This document shows positions 35,018-43,418 of a DNA stretch of 64,000 nt, in pieces. The notes below the pieces were generated by a model. The model worked only from the letters and a program-made list of their open reading frames with translations. It had not been told where the DNA came from and searched no databases. The DNA comes from PALSA-505 sp036496025 (GTDB taxonomy: Bacteria > Actinomycetota > Actinomycetes > Streptosporangiales > Streptosporangiaceae). Position 1 is the stretch's first letter, and each line of letters begins with the position of its first letter. Location: assembly GCA_036496025.1 (NCBI GenBank), contig DASXLW010000045.1, positions 1-64,000 of the forward strand, given 5' to 3'. A program made the position numbers and the translations under genes.

Positions 35018-35408
35018 CTCCAGGGCTGCACCACCGGCCGGAACGAGCAGCGGGTTATAACGTACCCGCACCAGTCACGCAGAGCGACGTAATAACAATA
35101 GAAGTTCATGCCCCGGGCAAACTGAACTAATTGCCACGTTTTGCCCGTTATCCAGCGAGGGAAGTTGTCTCTGGGTCTACGCACTAGCTCAACCTAAGTG
35201 TGACCTTCGGTACGTAGGGTGAGATCCATCGCCAGGAGCGATAACACCTCCAGCCGGCCGGCGATCCCGGCCTGGGCCCGGAGGCCATGGCATCACTTCG
35301 GTCGGGAAGCATCGGCAGAGGTTGATCAGGCACGCGTCGGGTGGCCTGGACCCGCACCATTCTCGTGGGCGCGACTAAGGGAGGCTCGCACGTGTCGGTG
35401 GACCACCG
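35018..35408. promoter_or_regulatory. 391-bp intergenic region before the GGDEF-EAL gene
   Basis: No credible reading frame is seen. Roughly 35050-35180 is distinctly poorer in GC than its surroundings. It holds several TTG-rich hexamers but no clear -35/-10 pair that I would commit to. I looked for a c-di-GMP riboswitch because of the downstream gene: GGGCAAAC occurs at about 35116, but the rest of the GEMM consensus is not visible. GGGAGG about 22 nt before the ATG at 35409 is a distant ribosome-site candidate. Confidence 0.3.
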
Positions 35409-38054
35409 ATGAGCACTGCCGGACATGCGCTCGCGGTTGCCGGGATCGCCGCATCGGCGCTGGCGGCGCTGATCCTGTGGCTGGCGGCCCGGCGGCGATC
35501 CGGCCGGTGCAGGCTCGCCTACCTGTGGTTCGGCGGCGCGGCCGGGTTCTGGTGCCTTGGTGTTATCGCGCAGCAAGTCCTCAGCGCACCGCTCAGCGGT
35601 GTGGCTGTCGGCCTGACATTCGCCGACCTGCCGCCGCTCCTGGCGCTCATCGCGGTGGTGGCGGGCGTCGTGGCGCTGGTGGCGGCGGGCGGCGGGAAGG
35701 CCGGCGACGGATGGCGGATCCTCGGTCAGCGGATGGCCAGGCGTCCGGAGATCCCGCGGCTGGCGGACGGCTTCGTGCTCGCGGCGGTGCTCTTCGTCAT
35801 CGGCTGGATCACGCTGCTCGGTCCGGACTACATCAGATCCGGGAGCGGGCCCGGGGCATTCGCGGTGGAGCTGCTGCACCCGCTGGCCGACGTGGTGGCG
35901 GCCGCTCTGGTGCTGCCGATGATCTCGGACGCGGGCGTCGCGGCGGTGCCGCCGTTCGTTGCGGTGCTGCTGGTGACGGTGAGCGACGCGCTGGGGGTGA
36001 ACGCCCGGCTTGACGGCGGCACGCCGGGAGCCCCCCAGCAGGCCGTCGCCCTCGCGGCGTTCTGCGTGCTCGGGCTCACGCCGTGGCTGGCCGGGCCGCG
36101 CGCCGCGCGGCGCGGCCGGATGGCGGCCGAAGTGCCCGCCGCGGCAGTCACGTCCGGGGCGGCCGCCCTGGCGGCGGTGGCCGTGTGCGTCTGGGCGCTG
36201 GCCCGGGGGCACGGCGCGCCGGCCCTGGTCGTCGTGGCGAGCGCGGCCGTCCTCGTGCTGGCCGCGCGGATGCTCGGCGCGGTCGCCGGCGGCAGGCGCC
36301 CGGCGCGGACCTCACTGGAATCGGGGCGCCGGTTCCGCGAGCTGGCCCACCTCACCAGCGACGCCGTGATCGTCTGCGAGCGCGGCGGGGTGATCCGTTA
36401 CGCCAGCCCGGCGGTGGCCGAGTACGGATACTCAACCGACCGGTTGCTCGGCACCCGGCTCGACGAGCTGGTCCATCCGGAGGACAGGCCCGGTTGCAGG
36501 CAGGCCGTGGTCGCGTCGCTCGCCCAGCCGGGGCTGCCAGGCAGGTTCCCGTGCCGGGTACGGGCCGCGGACGGTACGTGGCGGCACGTCGAGGCGACGG
36601 TCTCGCCGTACCGGCATCCCGGCGGGACCGACCAGCTGCTGGTCACGGCGCGCGACGTCAGCGACCAGGTGGCGCTGCGCAGGCAGGTGACGCACCTGAC
36701 CTTCCACGACGGCCTGACCGGCCTGCCCAACCGGGCCTACCTGGAGGAGCGCGCCACGACGGCGATGGGGGATCAGGCCGCGGAGCCGGACTCCGGCGCC
36801 CGCCCCGTGCAGGCCGGCGTGGTCTTCCTCGACCTCGACGGGTTTACCGCGGTGAACGACTCGGTCGGCCATCGCGGGGGCGACCTGGTCATCGCGCAGG
36901 CGGCCCGGCGGCTGTGCGCGGCCGTGCCGCCCGCGGCCACCGTGGTCCGCTGGGGCGGCGATGAGTTCGCCATCCTGGCCGAAGAGGCCGCGGGAGTGCG
37001 GGCAATCGTGGATCTGGCCGAACGGCTGGCACAGACCGTGGCCGCGGAGCCGTTCCGGGTCGCGGGGCGGGACATCTCGCTCACGGCTAGCGTGGGCGTC
37101 GCGTTCGCGGGCTCCGACCCGCCCGGAATCGTGCTGCGTAACGCCGACGTCGCGATGGCCAGGGCCAAGGCATCGGGCGGCGGCCGGGTGGAGGTGTTCG
37201 CCGCTCAGATGCACCAGGACGTGGTGCACAGGCTCGAGCTGACCAGCGACCTGCAGCGCGCTATTTCCGGCGGGCAGTTGGTCGTGGAGTACCAGCCGGT
37301 GATGGAGCTGGCCACCTCGCGGATCAGCGGTGCGGAGGCCCTGGTCCGCTGGTGGCGCGGCGGTACGGCCGTCCCTCCCGGGGAATTCCTCGGTGTCGCG
37401 GAGGACTCGGGTCTCATCGTGCCGCTCGGCAACTGGGTGCTTCGCCAGGCGTGCGAACAGGCCGCACGGTGGTGCCGGTCGGCCGCCGACATCGGCGTAT
37501 CGGTGAACTTCTCGCCGCGGCAGGTGAGCGCGGAACGGTTCCCCGAGTCCGTGCTGGGCGCGCTCGACGACGCCGGCCTGCCGCCCGAGGCTCTCACGCT
37601 CGAGGTCACCGAGCGGCTTCTGGTGCAGGCCGCGGGCCCGGCGCTCGACCACCTCGGCGAGCTGCGCCGGGCGGGCGTCCGGCTCGCCATCGACGACTTC
37701 GGTACCGGCTACGCCTCACTGGCCTACCTGCGCCAGCTCCCGGTGGACATCATCAAGATCGACCGTTCGTTCGTGGCCGGCCTGGGCGAGGACGACACTC
37801 TCACGCTGCTGACCAAGACGATCATCCAGCTCGGCCGGGACCTGGGCATCGCCGTCGTCGCGGAGGGCATCGAGAGCTCGCGTCAGCTCGGCCTGCTCAG
37901 AGACATGGGCTGCGGGCTCGGCCAGGGCTACCTGGTGGCCGCCCCGATGTCAGCCACCGAGGTGGAGACACTGCTCGGGACCACGGTCGCCCAGCCCGGC
38001 GGCGGCGCCGTGCCGCCGGACCCGGAGGCCGAGCCCGAGGCCATAGTCTCATAA
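35409..38054 (+). CDS. membrane PAS-GGDEF-EAL cyclic-di-GMP enzyme
   Basis: An 881-residue protein. The first 300 residues hold about eight hydrophobic helices. A PAS domain (about 305-425), a diguanylate cyclase domain with intact GGDEF (516-520) and an EAL phosphodiesterase domain with intact EAL (643-645), DDFGTGYASL and QGYLVAAP follow. Both catalytic halves therefore look active, so it may make or break c-di-GMP depending on signals sensed by the membrane or PAS region. In Streptomyces c-di-GMP controls the switch to sporulation. A similar gene lies next to ilvB in Streptomyces. The ilvB leader promoter starts only about 35 bp after its stop. Confidence 0.92.
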   Translation: MSTAGHALAVAGIAASALAALILWLAARRRSGRCRLAYLWFGGAAGFWCLGVIAQQVLSAPLSGVAVGLTFADLPPLLALIAVVAGVVALVAAGGGKAGDGWRILGQRMARRPEIPRLADGFVLAAVLFVIGWITLLGPDYIRSGSGPGAFAVELLHPLADVVAAALVLPMISDAGVAAVPPFVAVLLVTVSDALGVNARLDGGTPGAPQQAVALAAFCVLGLTPWLAGPRAARRGRMAAEVPAAAVTSGAAALAAVAVCVWALARGHGAPALVVVASAAVLVLAARMLGAVAGGRRPARTSLESGRRFRELAHLTSDAVIVCERGGVIRYASPAVAEYGYSTDRLLGTRLDELVHPEDRPGCRQAVVASLAQPGLPGRFPCRVRAADGTWRHVEATVSPYRHPGGTDQLLVTARDVSDQVALRRQVTHLTFHDGLTGLPNRAYLEERATTAMGDQAAEPDSGARPVQAGVVFLDLDGFTAVNDSVGHRGGDLVIAQAARRLCAAVPPAATVVRWGGDEFAILAEEAAGVRAIVDLAERLAQTVAAEPFRVAGRDISLTASVGVAFAGSDPPGIVLRNADVAMARAKASGGGRVEVFAAQMHQDVVHRLELTSDLQRAISGGQLVVEYQPVMELATSRISGAEALVRWWRGGTAVPPGEFLGVAEDSGLIVPLGNWVLRQACEQAARWCRSAADIGVSVNFSPRQVSAERFPESVLGALDDAGLPPEALTLEVTERLLVQAAGPALDHLGELRRAGVRLAIDDFGTGYASLAYLRQLPVDIIKIDRSFVAGLGEDDTLTLLTKTIIQLGRDLGIAVVAEGIESSRQLGLLRDMGCGLGQGYLVAAPMSATEVETLLGTTVAQPGGGAVPPDPEAEPEAIVS

Positions 38055-38090
38055 TGCGAGACGCGGGTGCGCGGACCGTGAAACAGGCGG

Positions 38091-38096
38091 TAAGGT
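38091..38096 (+). promoter_or_regulatory. -10 box of the ilvB leader
   Basis: TAAGGT lies 7 nt before the GTG of the leader peptide, giving a leaderless transcript. No good -35 match is seen at the expected distance. Confidence 0.55.
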
Positions 38097-38103
38097 GAGC
38101 GAC

Positions 38104-38151
38104 GTGCATCGCAGTCTGATTCTCGTACTTCGGCAGCGCGTAGGTCGCTGA
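38104..38151 (+). CDS. ilvB leader peptide (Leu/Ile/Val-rich)
   Basis: A 15-codon frame from GTG to TGA encodes MHRSLILVLRQRVGR. It has five branched-chain codons in a row (Leu-Ile-Leu-Val-Leu), followed by paired hairpins and a T-run ahead of ilvB. Comparable leader peptides upstream of ilvB have been described in actinobacteria by comparative genomics. Stalling on these codons when branched-chain aminoacyl-tRNAs are scarce would prevent terminator formation and raise ilvBNC expression. Confidence 0.85.
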   Translation: MHRSLILVLRQRVGR

Positions 38152-38206
38152 CGAGTCAGCCGCCTGCGCGCTCCCCTCGGTCGCCACCCGGCGCGGGGGG
38201 TTTTTT
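38135..38206 (+). terminator. ilvB attenuator hairpins and terminator
   Basis: Within the leader, AGCGCGTAGG (38135-38144) pairs with CCTGCGCGCT (38163-38172) over ten positions, one a G-U pair. The terminator stem is CCCCTCG (38173-38179) plus CGCC (38182-38185) against GGCG (38190-38193) and CGGGGGG (38194-38200), with a GT bulge and loop ACCC. Six T residues follow (38201-38206). This is the only classical T-tract terminator I found in the window. Confidence 0.75.
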
Positions 38207-38241
38207 ATTTGCCGCATCACCATCGACCAGGAAGCCGTCCG

Positions 38242-40155
38242 ATGACCGAGCAGACGACGCCAGCCCGTCAGGCCCCCAGCCCGCGCGATCTCGCCGCGCG
38301 CGCGGGCACGGCCACGCCGCATGCCGCGCCCGCCCCGGCCCCGTCCACAGCGCCGGCCCGGCCGCCCGCGGCGGTACCGGCGGCCGTCCCGCGCCAGGTC
38401 ACAGGGGCCCAGGCGCTGATCCTGGCCCTCGAGGAGCTCGGCACCGAGGTGGTGTTCGGCCTGCCCGGCGGCGCGATCCTGCCGGCCTACGATCCGCTGC
38501 TCGACTCCACCCGGTTGCGGCACATCCTGGTCCGGCACGAACAGGGCGCCGGGCACGCCGCCACCGGGTACGCGCAGGCCACCGGGCGAGTCGGCGTCTG
38601 CATGGCCACCTCGGGCCCTGGTGCGACGAACCTGGTCACGCCCATCGCGGACGCGTTCCTGGACTCGGTGCCGCTGGTGGCGATCACCGGCCAGGTGCCC
38701 ACCAGCCTCATCGGCACCGACGGCTTCCAGGAGGCGGACATCTCCGGGATCACGCTGCCGATCACCAAGCACAACTTCCTGGTCACCCGGGCCGAGGACA
38801 TCGCCAGGACCGTGGGCGAGGCGTTCCACCTGGCCGCCACCGGCCGCCCCGGGCCGGTGCTGGTGGACATCGCCAAGGACGCGCTGCAGGCCAGCACGGA
38901 GTTCCGGTGGCCGGTCCCGTTCAGCCTGCCCGGGTACCACCCCGTCACCCGCCCGCACTCCCGGCAGGTGCGGGAGGCCGCGCGGATGATCACTTCCGCG
39001 CGCCGGCCGGTGCTGTACGCGGGCGGCGGGGTCATCAAGGCCGGCGCGCACCGCGAGCTGCGAGAGCTCGCCGAGCTGACCGGCGCCCCCGTCATCACCA
39101 CGCTGATGGCGCGTGGTGCCTTCCCGGACAGCCATCCGCAGCACCTCGGCATGCCCGGCATGCACGGCACGGTCACGGCGGTGGGCGCGCTGCAGAAGGC
39201 GGATCTCATCGTCGCGCTCGGCGCCAGGTTCGACGACCGGGTGACCGGCAGGCTGGACAGCTTCGCCCCCGGCGCGGCCGTCGTGCACGCGGACATCGAC
39301 CCGGCCGAGATCTCCAAGAACCGGCACGCCGACGTGCCCATCGTGGGGGACTGCCGGGAGGTGATCGGCGAGCTCACCGCGGCGGTGACCGCCGAGCGCG
39401 AGGCCGGGAACTCCAGCGACCTCGCCGCCTGGTGGGCTCAGCTCGACGCCTGGCGCGGCACCTACCCGCTTGGCTACGAGCAGCCGGCCGACGGCTCGCT
39501 CGCGCCGCAGTACGTGATCGAGCGGATCGGGAAGATCGCCGGTCCGGATTCGGTCTATGTGGCGGGCGTCGGCCAGCATCAGATGTGGGCCGCCCAGTTC
39601 ATTGGGTACGAGCAGCCGGCCACCTGGATCAACTCTGGTGGCCTGGGCACCATGGGATTCGCGGTGCCCGCGGCCATGGGCGCCAAGGTGGGCCGTCCCG
39701 AGGCGTGCGTGTGGGCGATCGACGGCGACGGCTGTTTCCAGATGACCAACCAGGAGCTGGCCACCTGCGCGCTGGAGGGCATCCCGGTCAAGGTGGCCAT
39801 CATCAACAACGGCAATCTCGGTATGGTCCGGCAGTGGCAGACCCTGTTCTACAACGGGCGGTACTCCCAGACCGACCTGGGCCCGCAGCCTGATCCGGCG
39901 GCGTCGGCCGGGACGCGCGTGCCCGACTTCGTCAAGCTGGCCGAGGCTTACGGCTGCGTCGGCCTGCGCTGCGAGACGCCCGGCCAGGTGGACGAGGTGA
40001 TCGAGCAGGCCATGAAGATCGACGACAAGCCGGTCGTGGTCGATTTCATCGTGCACCGGGACGCGATGGTCTGGCCGATGGTGGCCGCCGGCACGAGCAA
40101 CGACGACATCAAGGTGGCCCGCGACATGGCCCCCGACTGGGACGTCACCGAATGA
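38242..40155 (+). CDS. ilvB: acetolactate synthase large subunit
   Basis: A 637-residue TPP-dependent acetohydroxyacid synthase, the first common step of Val, Leu and Ile synthesis. A Pro/Ala-rich N-terminal extension of about 50 residues precedes the catalytic core, which starts at TGAQALILALEELG. The catalytic Glu100 (RHEQGAGHAA), FAD-region signatures and the ThDP motif GDGCFQMTNQELATCALEGIPVKVAIINN are intact. ATG 38242 follows AGGAAG. The regulatory subunit IlvN and the reductoisomerase IlvC follow. Expression is probably governed by the upstream attenuator. Confidence 0.96.
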   Translation: MTEQTTPARQAPSPRDLAARAGTATPHAAPAPAPSTAPARPPAAVPAAVPRQVTGAQALILALEELGTEVVFGLPGGAILPAYDPLLDSTRLRHILVRHEQGAGHAATGYAQATGRVGVCMATSGPGATNLVTPIADAFLDSVPLVAITGQVPTSLIGTDGFQEADISGITLPITKHNFLVTRAEDIARTVGEAFHLAATGRPGPVLVDIAKDALQASTEFRWPVPFSLPGYHPVTRPHSRQVREAARMITSARRPVLYAGGGVIKAGAHRELRELAELTGAPVITTLMARGAFPDSHPQHLGMPGMHGTVTAVGALQKADLIVALGARFDDRVTGRLDSFAPGAAVVHADIDPAEISKNRHADVPIVGDCREVIGELTAAVTAEREAGNSSDLAAWWAQLDAWRGTYPLGYEQPADGSLAPQYVIERIGKIAGPDSVYVAGVGQHQMWAAQFIGYEQPATWINSGGLGTMGFAVPAAMGAKVGRPEACVWAIDGDGCFQMTNQELATCALEGIPVKVAIINNGNLGMVRQWQTLFYNGRYSQTDLGPQPDPAASAGTRVPDFVKLAEAYGCVGLRCETPGQVDEVIEQAMKIDDKPVVVDFIVHRDAMVWPMVAAGTSNDDIKVARDMAPDWDVTE

Positions 40156-40186
40156 CCGAAGCGCCCGCGAGGAAGGCAACGCAAAC

Positions 40187-40246
40187 ATGAACAGGCACAC
40201 GCTGTCGGTGGCCGAGGCACAGCGGAGAACGGGGGGACGCCCATGA
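40187..40246 (+). CDS. 19-codon upstream ORF made by duplication of the ilvN start
   Basis: The first 20 nt of ilvN (ATGAACAGGCACACGCTGTC) are also found 56 bp upstream at 40187. The copy is out of frame with ilvN and encodes MNRHTLSVAEAQRRTGGRP. Its TGA (40244-40246) overlaps the ilvN ATG as ATGA, so ribosomes ending on it could restart on ilvN. AGGAAGG lies about 11 nt before its ATG. It is probably not a functional peptide by itself; its effect would be on ilvN translation. Confidence 0.5.
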   Translation: MNRHTLSVAEAQRRTGGRP

Positions 40247-40767
40247 ACAGGCACACGCTGTCTGTCCTGGTGGAGAACAAGCCTGGGCTGCTGGTGCGGG
40301 TGGCCGGGCTGTTCTCCCGCCGCGGGTTCAACATCGACTCGCTCGCGGTCGGGCCGACCGAGCACGAGGAGATCTCCCGGATGACGATCGTGGTGAACTG
40401 CGAGGATCATCCGCTGGAGCAGGTCACCAAGCAGCTCAACCGGCTGATCAACGTGCTGAAGATCGTGGAACTCGAGCCGGCCGCCGCCGTCGAGCGCGAG
40501 CTGATGCTGGTCAAGGTGCGGGCCGACCTGGAGACCCGGTCGCGCGTACTGGAGACGGTGGGGCTGTTCCGGGCGAAGGTGGTGGACGTGGCGACGGACG
40601 CCGTCACGATCGAGGCCACCGGCAACAAGGAGAAGCTGGACGCGCTGATCAGGGTGCTTCAGCCGTTCGGTATCAAGGAACTCGTGCAGTCCGGCATGGT
40701 GGCCATGGGCCGGGGCGGCCGATCCATCACCGATCGTGCGCTGCGCCCGGTCGAACGCAGCGCATGA
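40243..40767 (+). CDS. ilvN: acetolactate synthase small (regulatory) subunit
   Basis: A 174-residue regulatory subunit that binds valine and activates IlvB. An N-terminal ACT domain (MNRHTLSVLVENKPGLLVRVAGLFSRRGFNIDSLAVG) is followed by the second regulatory domain (LMLVKVRADLETRSRVLETVGLFRAKVVDV). ATG 40243 has a GGGGGGA purine run 5-6 nt upstream, and the upstream copy of the same sequence is out of frame. The stop overlaps a possible ilvC ATG at 40764. Confidence 0.96.
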   Translation: MNRHTLSVLVENKPGLLVRVAGLFSRRGFNIDSLAVGPTEHEEISRMTIVVNCEDHPLEQVTKQLNRLINVLKIVELEPAAAVERELMLVKVRADLETRSRVLETVGLFRAKVVDVATDAVTIEATGNKEKLDALIRVLQPFGIKELVQSGMVAMGRGGRSITDRALRPVERSA

Positions 40768-40790
40768 CCACGACGAGAAGAGAGCGGCAA

Positions 40791-41789
40791 GTGGCAGAGA
40801 TCATTTACGACGATGGCGCCGACCTCGGGATCGTCCAGCGGCGTCACGTGGCGGTGCTCGGGTACGGCAGCCAGGGGCATGCCCACGCGCTCTCGCTGCG
40901 CGACTCGGGCGTTGACGTGCGGGTCGGGCTCCCGGAGGGCTCCCGCAGCGTCGAGAAGGCGGAGAACGAGGGCCTGCGGGTGCTGACGCCCCGGGATGCG
41001 TGCGAGGAGTCAGACCTGATCATGGTCCTGGTTCCCGACCACCTGCAGCGCGGCCTGTACACCGACGCGATCGGGCCGGCCCTGGTGGAGGGCGACGCGC
41101 TGTTCTTCGCGCACGGCCTGTCCATCCGCTACGGGCTGATCCAGCCGCCGCCGGGCGTCGACGTGTGCATGGTCGCGCCCAAGGGGCCCGGCCACCTGGT
41201 GCGCCGTCAGTTCAGCGAGGGCCGGGGCGTGCCCGTGCTGGTCGCGGTGCACGCCGACGCGTCGGGGAACGCGTGGCCGCTCGCCCTGTCTTACGCGAAG
41301 GCGATCGGCGGCACCCGGGCCGGGGCGCTCAAGACCACGTTCACCGAAGAGACGGAGACGGACCTGTTTGGTGAGCAGGCGGTGCTCTGCGGCGGGATCT
41401 CCGAGCTGATCAAGGCGGGGTTCGCCACCCTGGTCGAGGCGGGGTACCAGCCCGAGGTCGCCTACTTCGAGTGCCTGCACGAGATGAAGCTGATCGTCGA
41501 CCTCATGTACGAGGGCGGCATCTCCAAGATGTACTGGTCGGTCTCGGACACCGCGGAGTTCGGCGGCTATACCCGCGGCCCGCGCATCATCGACGAGCGG
41601 ACCAGGGCGGAGATGCGCAAGATCCTCGCCGAGGTCAGGGACGGCACGTTCGCCCGCGAGCTGGTGGAGGAATTCGACGCCGGCCGGCCCACCTTCCTCA
41701 AGCGGCGCGAGGCCGAGCAGTCCGAGCAGATCGAGCAGGTGGGCGCCGAGCTCCGGCCGCTGATGAGCTGGCTCGAAGCCACCGACTAG
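40791..41789 (+). CDS. ilvC: ketol-acid reductoisomerase (class I)
   Basis: A 332-residue NADPH-dependent KARI, the second step of branched-chain amino acid synthesis. The Rossmann loop GYGSQGHAHALSLRDSG, PKGPGHLVRRQ, ETETDLFGEQAVLCGG and ECLHEMKLIVDLMYEGG (Mg-binding Glu/Asp) are present. GTG 40791 begins the family-conserved AEIIYDDGADL and has a GAGAAGAGAG purine run upstream. An in-frame ATG at 40764 overlapping the ilvN stop would add nine residues and is the alternative start. Confidence 0.95.
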   Translation: MAEIIYDDGADLGIVQRRHVAVLGYGSQGHAHALSLRDSGVDVRVGLPEGSRSVEKAENEGLRVLTPRDACEESDLIMVLVPDHLQRGLYTDAIGPALVEGDALFFAHGLSIRYGLIQPPPGVDVCMVAPKGPGHLVRRQFSEGRGVPVLVAVHADASGNAWPLALSYAKAIGGTRAGALKTTFTEETETDLFGEQAVLCGGISELIKAGFATLVEAGYQPEVAYFECLHEMKLIVDLMYEGGISKMYWSVSDTAEFGGYTRGPRIIDERTRAEMRKILAEVRDGTFARELVEEFDAGRPTFLKRREAEQSEQIEQVGAELRPLMSWLEATD

Positions 41790-42008
41790 CGCCCAGCGGC
41801 TGCGGGTCTACTGTGACCGCGCGGTTACAAATTGCTATGCGATAATACTTTCGAGTAAGCTACCCAGAAAAGGCGTTACCTGATCCCCGATACTAGACGC
41901 ATCCGAAGTGACCCACGGTGCGGCTGGTGGCTGGACGGCGCGGGGTTCCTGCGCGCTCTGGCGGGGGCATGAGGGGAGCCCTCGGCCGCGAGCACGAGGA
42001 GGGTGGCA
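41790..42008 (+). promoter_or_regulatory. AT-rich gap after ilvC with a promoter candidate
   Basis: About 41820-41900 is the most AT-rich stretch near here. TTGCTA and TAAGCT with an 18-bp spacer (within 41837-41866) form a possible promoter, and GATAAT lies between them. GAGGAGG immediately before GTG 42009 is a strong ribosome site. The break in composition suggests the two genes that follow are a separate transcription unit from ilvBNC. Confidence 0.4.
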
Positions 42009-42692
42009 GTGACCTCGGAAGTTTCCGGTGCGTCCGCGACGGTGCCCGGGATCGGGCCCGGCGACTTCTTCACGTTGCTGGCGGCCGACTTCGAGGGCGA
42101 GTACCGGGTCAACATCGCCGCCGCGGGCGAGCGGCTGGCCATGACGCGGTTTGCGCTCAGCCTGCTCGCGGCGCCGTTCGCCGCGACGATCGCGCTGGTC
42201 AGCGCCAAGGTGCTGGCGCCCGCCGCGCTGGAGTCCTGGAACCGGGTGCCCGGCTACCTATTCGGGCTGCTCGCGGTGTTCGGCGTGCTGGCGGTCCTGC
42301 CTTACCTGCGCATGATCGAGGCGAGCATCACGCACGTCAGGACCGCGCGGGCACTGAACAACTTCCGGCTGCTCTACGCGCGCGAGCTGCGCGGCGAGTT
42401 CGCGGCCCGGGGCTGGAGTCCCAACCTCCCGGTCGATCCCAGCTATCCCGACTCCTTCGCGCCGCTGAGCTGGCCTGGCATCAACGCGATGGTGCTGGCA
42501 GCGCTCGAGTCGAGTTACGTCACGGTCGGCATGGTCGGCCTGGCCCGGGTGCGGCCGGCCCCGCTGCTGGTCGGGTTCGGCATCGTGGTCAGCACGCTGC
42601 TGCTGTTTTCGGTCTACTACGTCCGGACGAACGTTTCCCGGCGCCGCCGGGAGCCGGACAACCCGCTGGGATTCCCCCGAGTGGAGATCTGA
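42009..42692 (+). CDS. four-helix membrane protein of unrecognised family
   Basis: A 227-residue protein I cannot assign. It has two membrane helices near the N-terminus (about 47-68 and 80-100), a charged cytosolic-type loop with many Arg/Glu (RTARALNNFRLLYARELRGEFAARG), and two more helices (about 160-180 and 185-205). The tail is basic. There is no enzymatic motif. The next gene encodes a thymidylate-synthase-fold protein in the same orientation, 75 bp away. The pair interrupts ilvC and serA, which are close neighbours in other actinobacteria. GTG 42009 has GAGGAGG upstream; GTG 42003 is also possible. Confidence 0.6.
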   Translation: MTSEVSGASATVPGIGPGDFFTLLAADFEGEYRVNIAAAGERLAMTRFALSLLAAPFAATIALVSAKVLAPAALESWNRVPGYLFGLLAVFGVLAVLPYLRMIEASITHVRTARALNNFRLLYARELRGEFAARGWSPNLPVDPSYPDSFAPLSWPGINAMVLAALESSYVTVGMVGLARVRPAPLLVGFGIVVSTLLLFSVYYVRTNVSRRRREPDNPLGFPRVEI

Positions 42693-42767
42693 TGGCGGGA
42701 TACGACTGCCCGCCGGGGACCGTGTCCCGTGGCCGGGCCGGCCGTCGCCACCAGCGGTGGTGACGTG

Positions 42768-43418
42768 ATGCACCGGTGGCCTACCTGCGGGCAGGCGTGG
42801 ATAGCGCTGATGCGTCACGTGACCGACGCGGCCGAGCCCGCTGACGATGACCGGGGTCCGGTGCTGGAAGGACCGCCGGTGCTCTTCGAGATGACCGAGC
42901 TGGGCTGGGACGACCCAGTGATCAGCAGGTTCGGCCAGGCTTCGGCGGGCGAACTCTACGCGCGCAAGTTCACCAGCACGAGCGTCTGGGCGCCGTTCAA
43001 GTACAGCTATGGCGCCCGGCTACGGCAGCTTCAGGGCGTGGACCAGCTGGCCTGGGTCAGCCGGCTGCTGACCGAGCGGCCCTACTCCAAGAGCGGCTGG
43101 GTCTCCCTCACCGTGCCCGGCGAACGGCCCGACGCGGTGCCGTGCCTGACCGGCCTCTCCTTCCGCGCCCGGCGGGAGGCGCTGCAGATGTCGGCCGTGT
43201 TCCGCTCGCAGAACGCGTACACCTGCTATCTCAACTACCTGCCGCTGCGTGACGTACAGGCCGAGGTCGCGACCGCGCTGGACTTGCCGAGCGGGGCCAT
43301 GCGGGTCTTTGTCGACGTGCCGCACCTGTACGTCGCGGACGCGGGCGGCGTGGACGCCATCCTGTCCGCCGCGCCCGCAGCCGACGCCGGCCGCTGTCGT
43401 CGCCGTCGCGCTGAGTAA
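42768..43418 (+). CDS. divergent thymidylate synthase-fold protein
   Basis: A 216-residue protein whose middle follows the TS pattern. YGARLRQ (81-87) corresponds to YGxQWR. VDQLAWVSRLLTERPYSKS matches the IDQ...LKxxPxSRR segment. PCL with Cys126 sits where the TS nucleophile Cys146 is. FRSQN (Arg146, Ser147) matches QRSxD exactly 20 residues later, and PHLY (His186) matches THLY. The dUMP-orienting Asn of LPFN is not conserved (LPLR), and the folate C-terminus is missing, so it may modify a different nucleotide or only bind one. Start ATG 42768 is tentative (GTG 42765 and 42729 possible). Coding continues in another frame after the stop. Confidence 0.6.
   Translation: MHRWPTCGQAWIALMRHVTDAAEPADDDRGPVLEGPPVLFEMTELGWDDPVISRFGQASAGELYARKFTSTSVWAPFKYSYGARLRQLQGVDQLAWVSRLLTERPYSKSGWVSLTVPGERPDAVPCLTGLSFRARREALQMSAVFRSQNAYTCYLNYLPLRDVQAEVATALDLPSGAMRVFVDVPHLYVADAGGVDAILSAAPAADAGRCRRRRAE

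Noticed and set aside
35018..35408. c-di-GMP (GEMM) riboswitch before the GGDEF-EAL gene
   Set aside because: A GGGCAAAC-like piece is present but the conserved core and paired helices are not recognisable.
40187..40246. Upstream ATG as the true ilvN start
   Set aside because: It is out of frame with ilvN; the conserved protein begins at ATG 40243.
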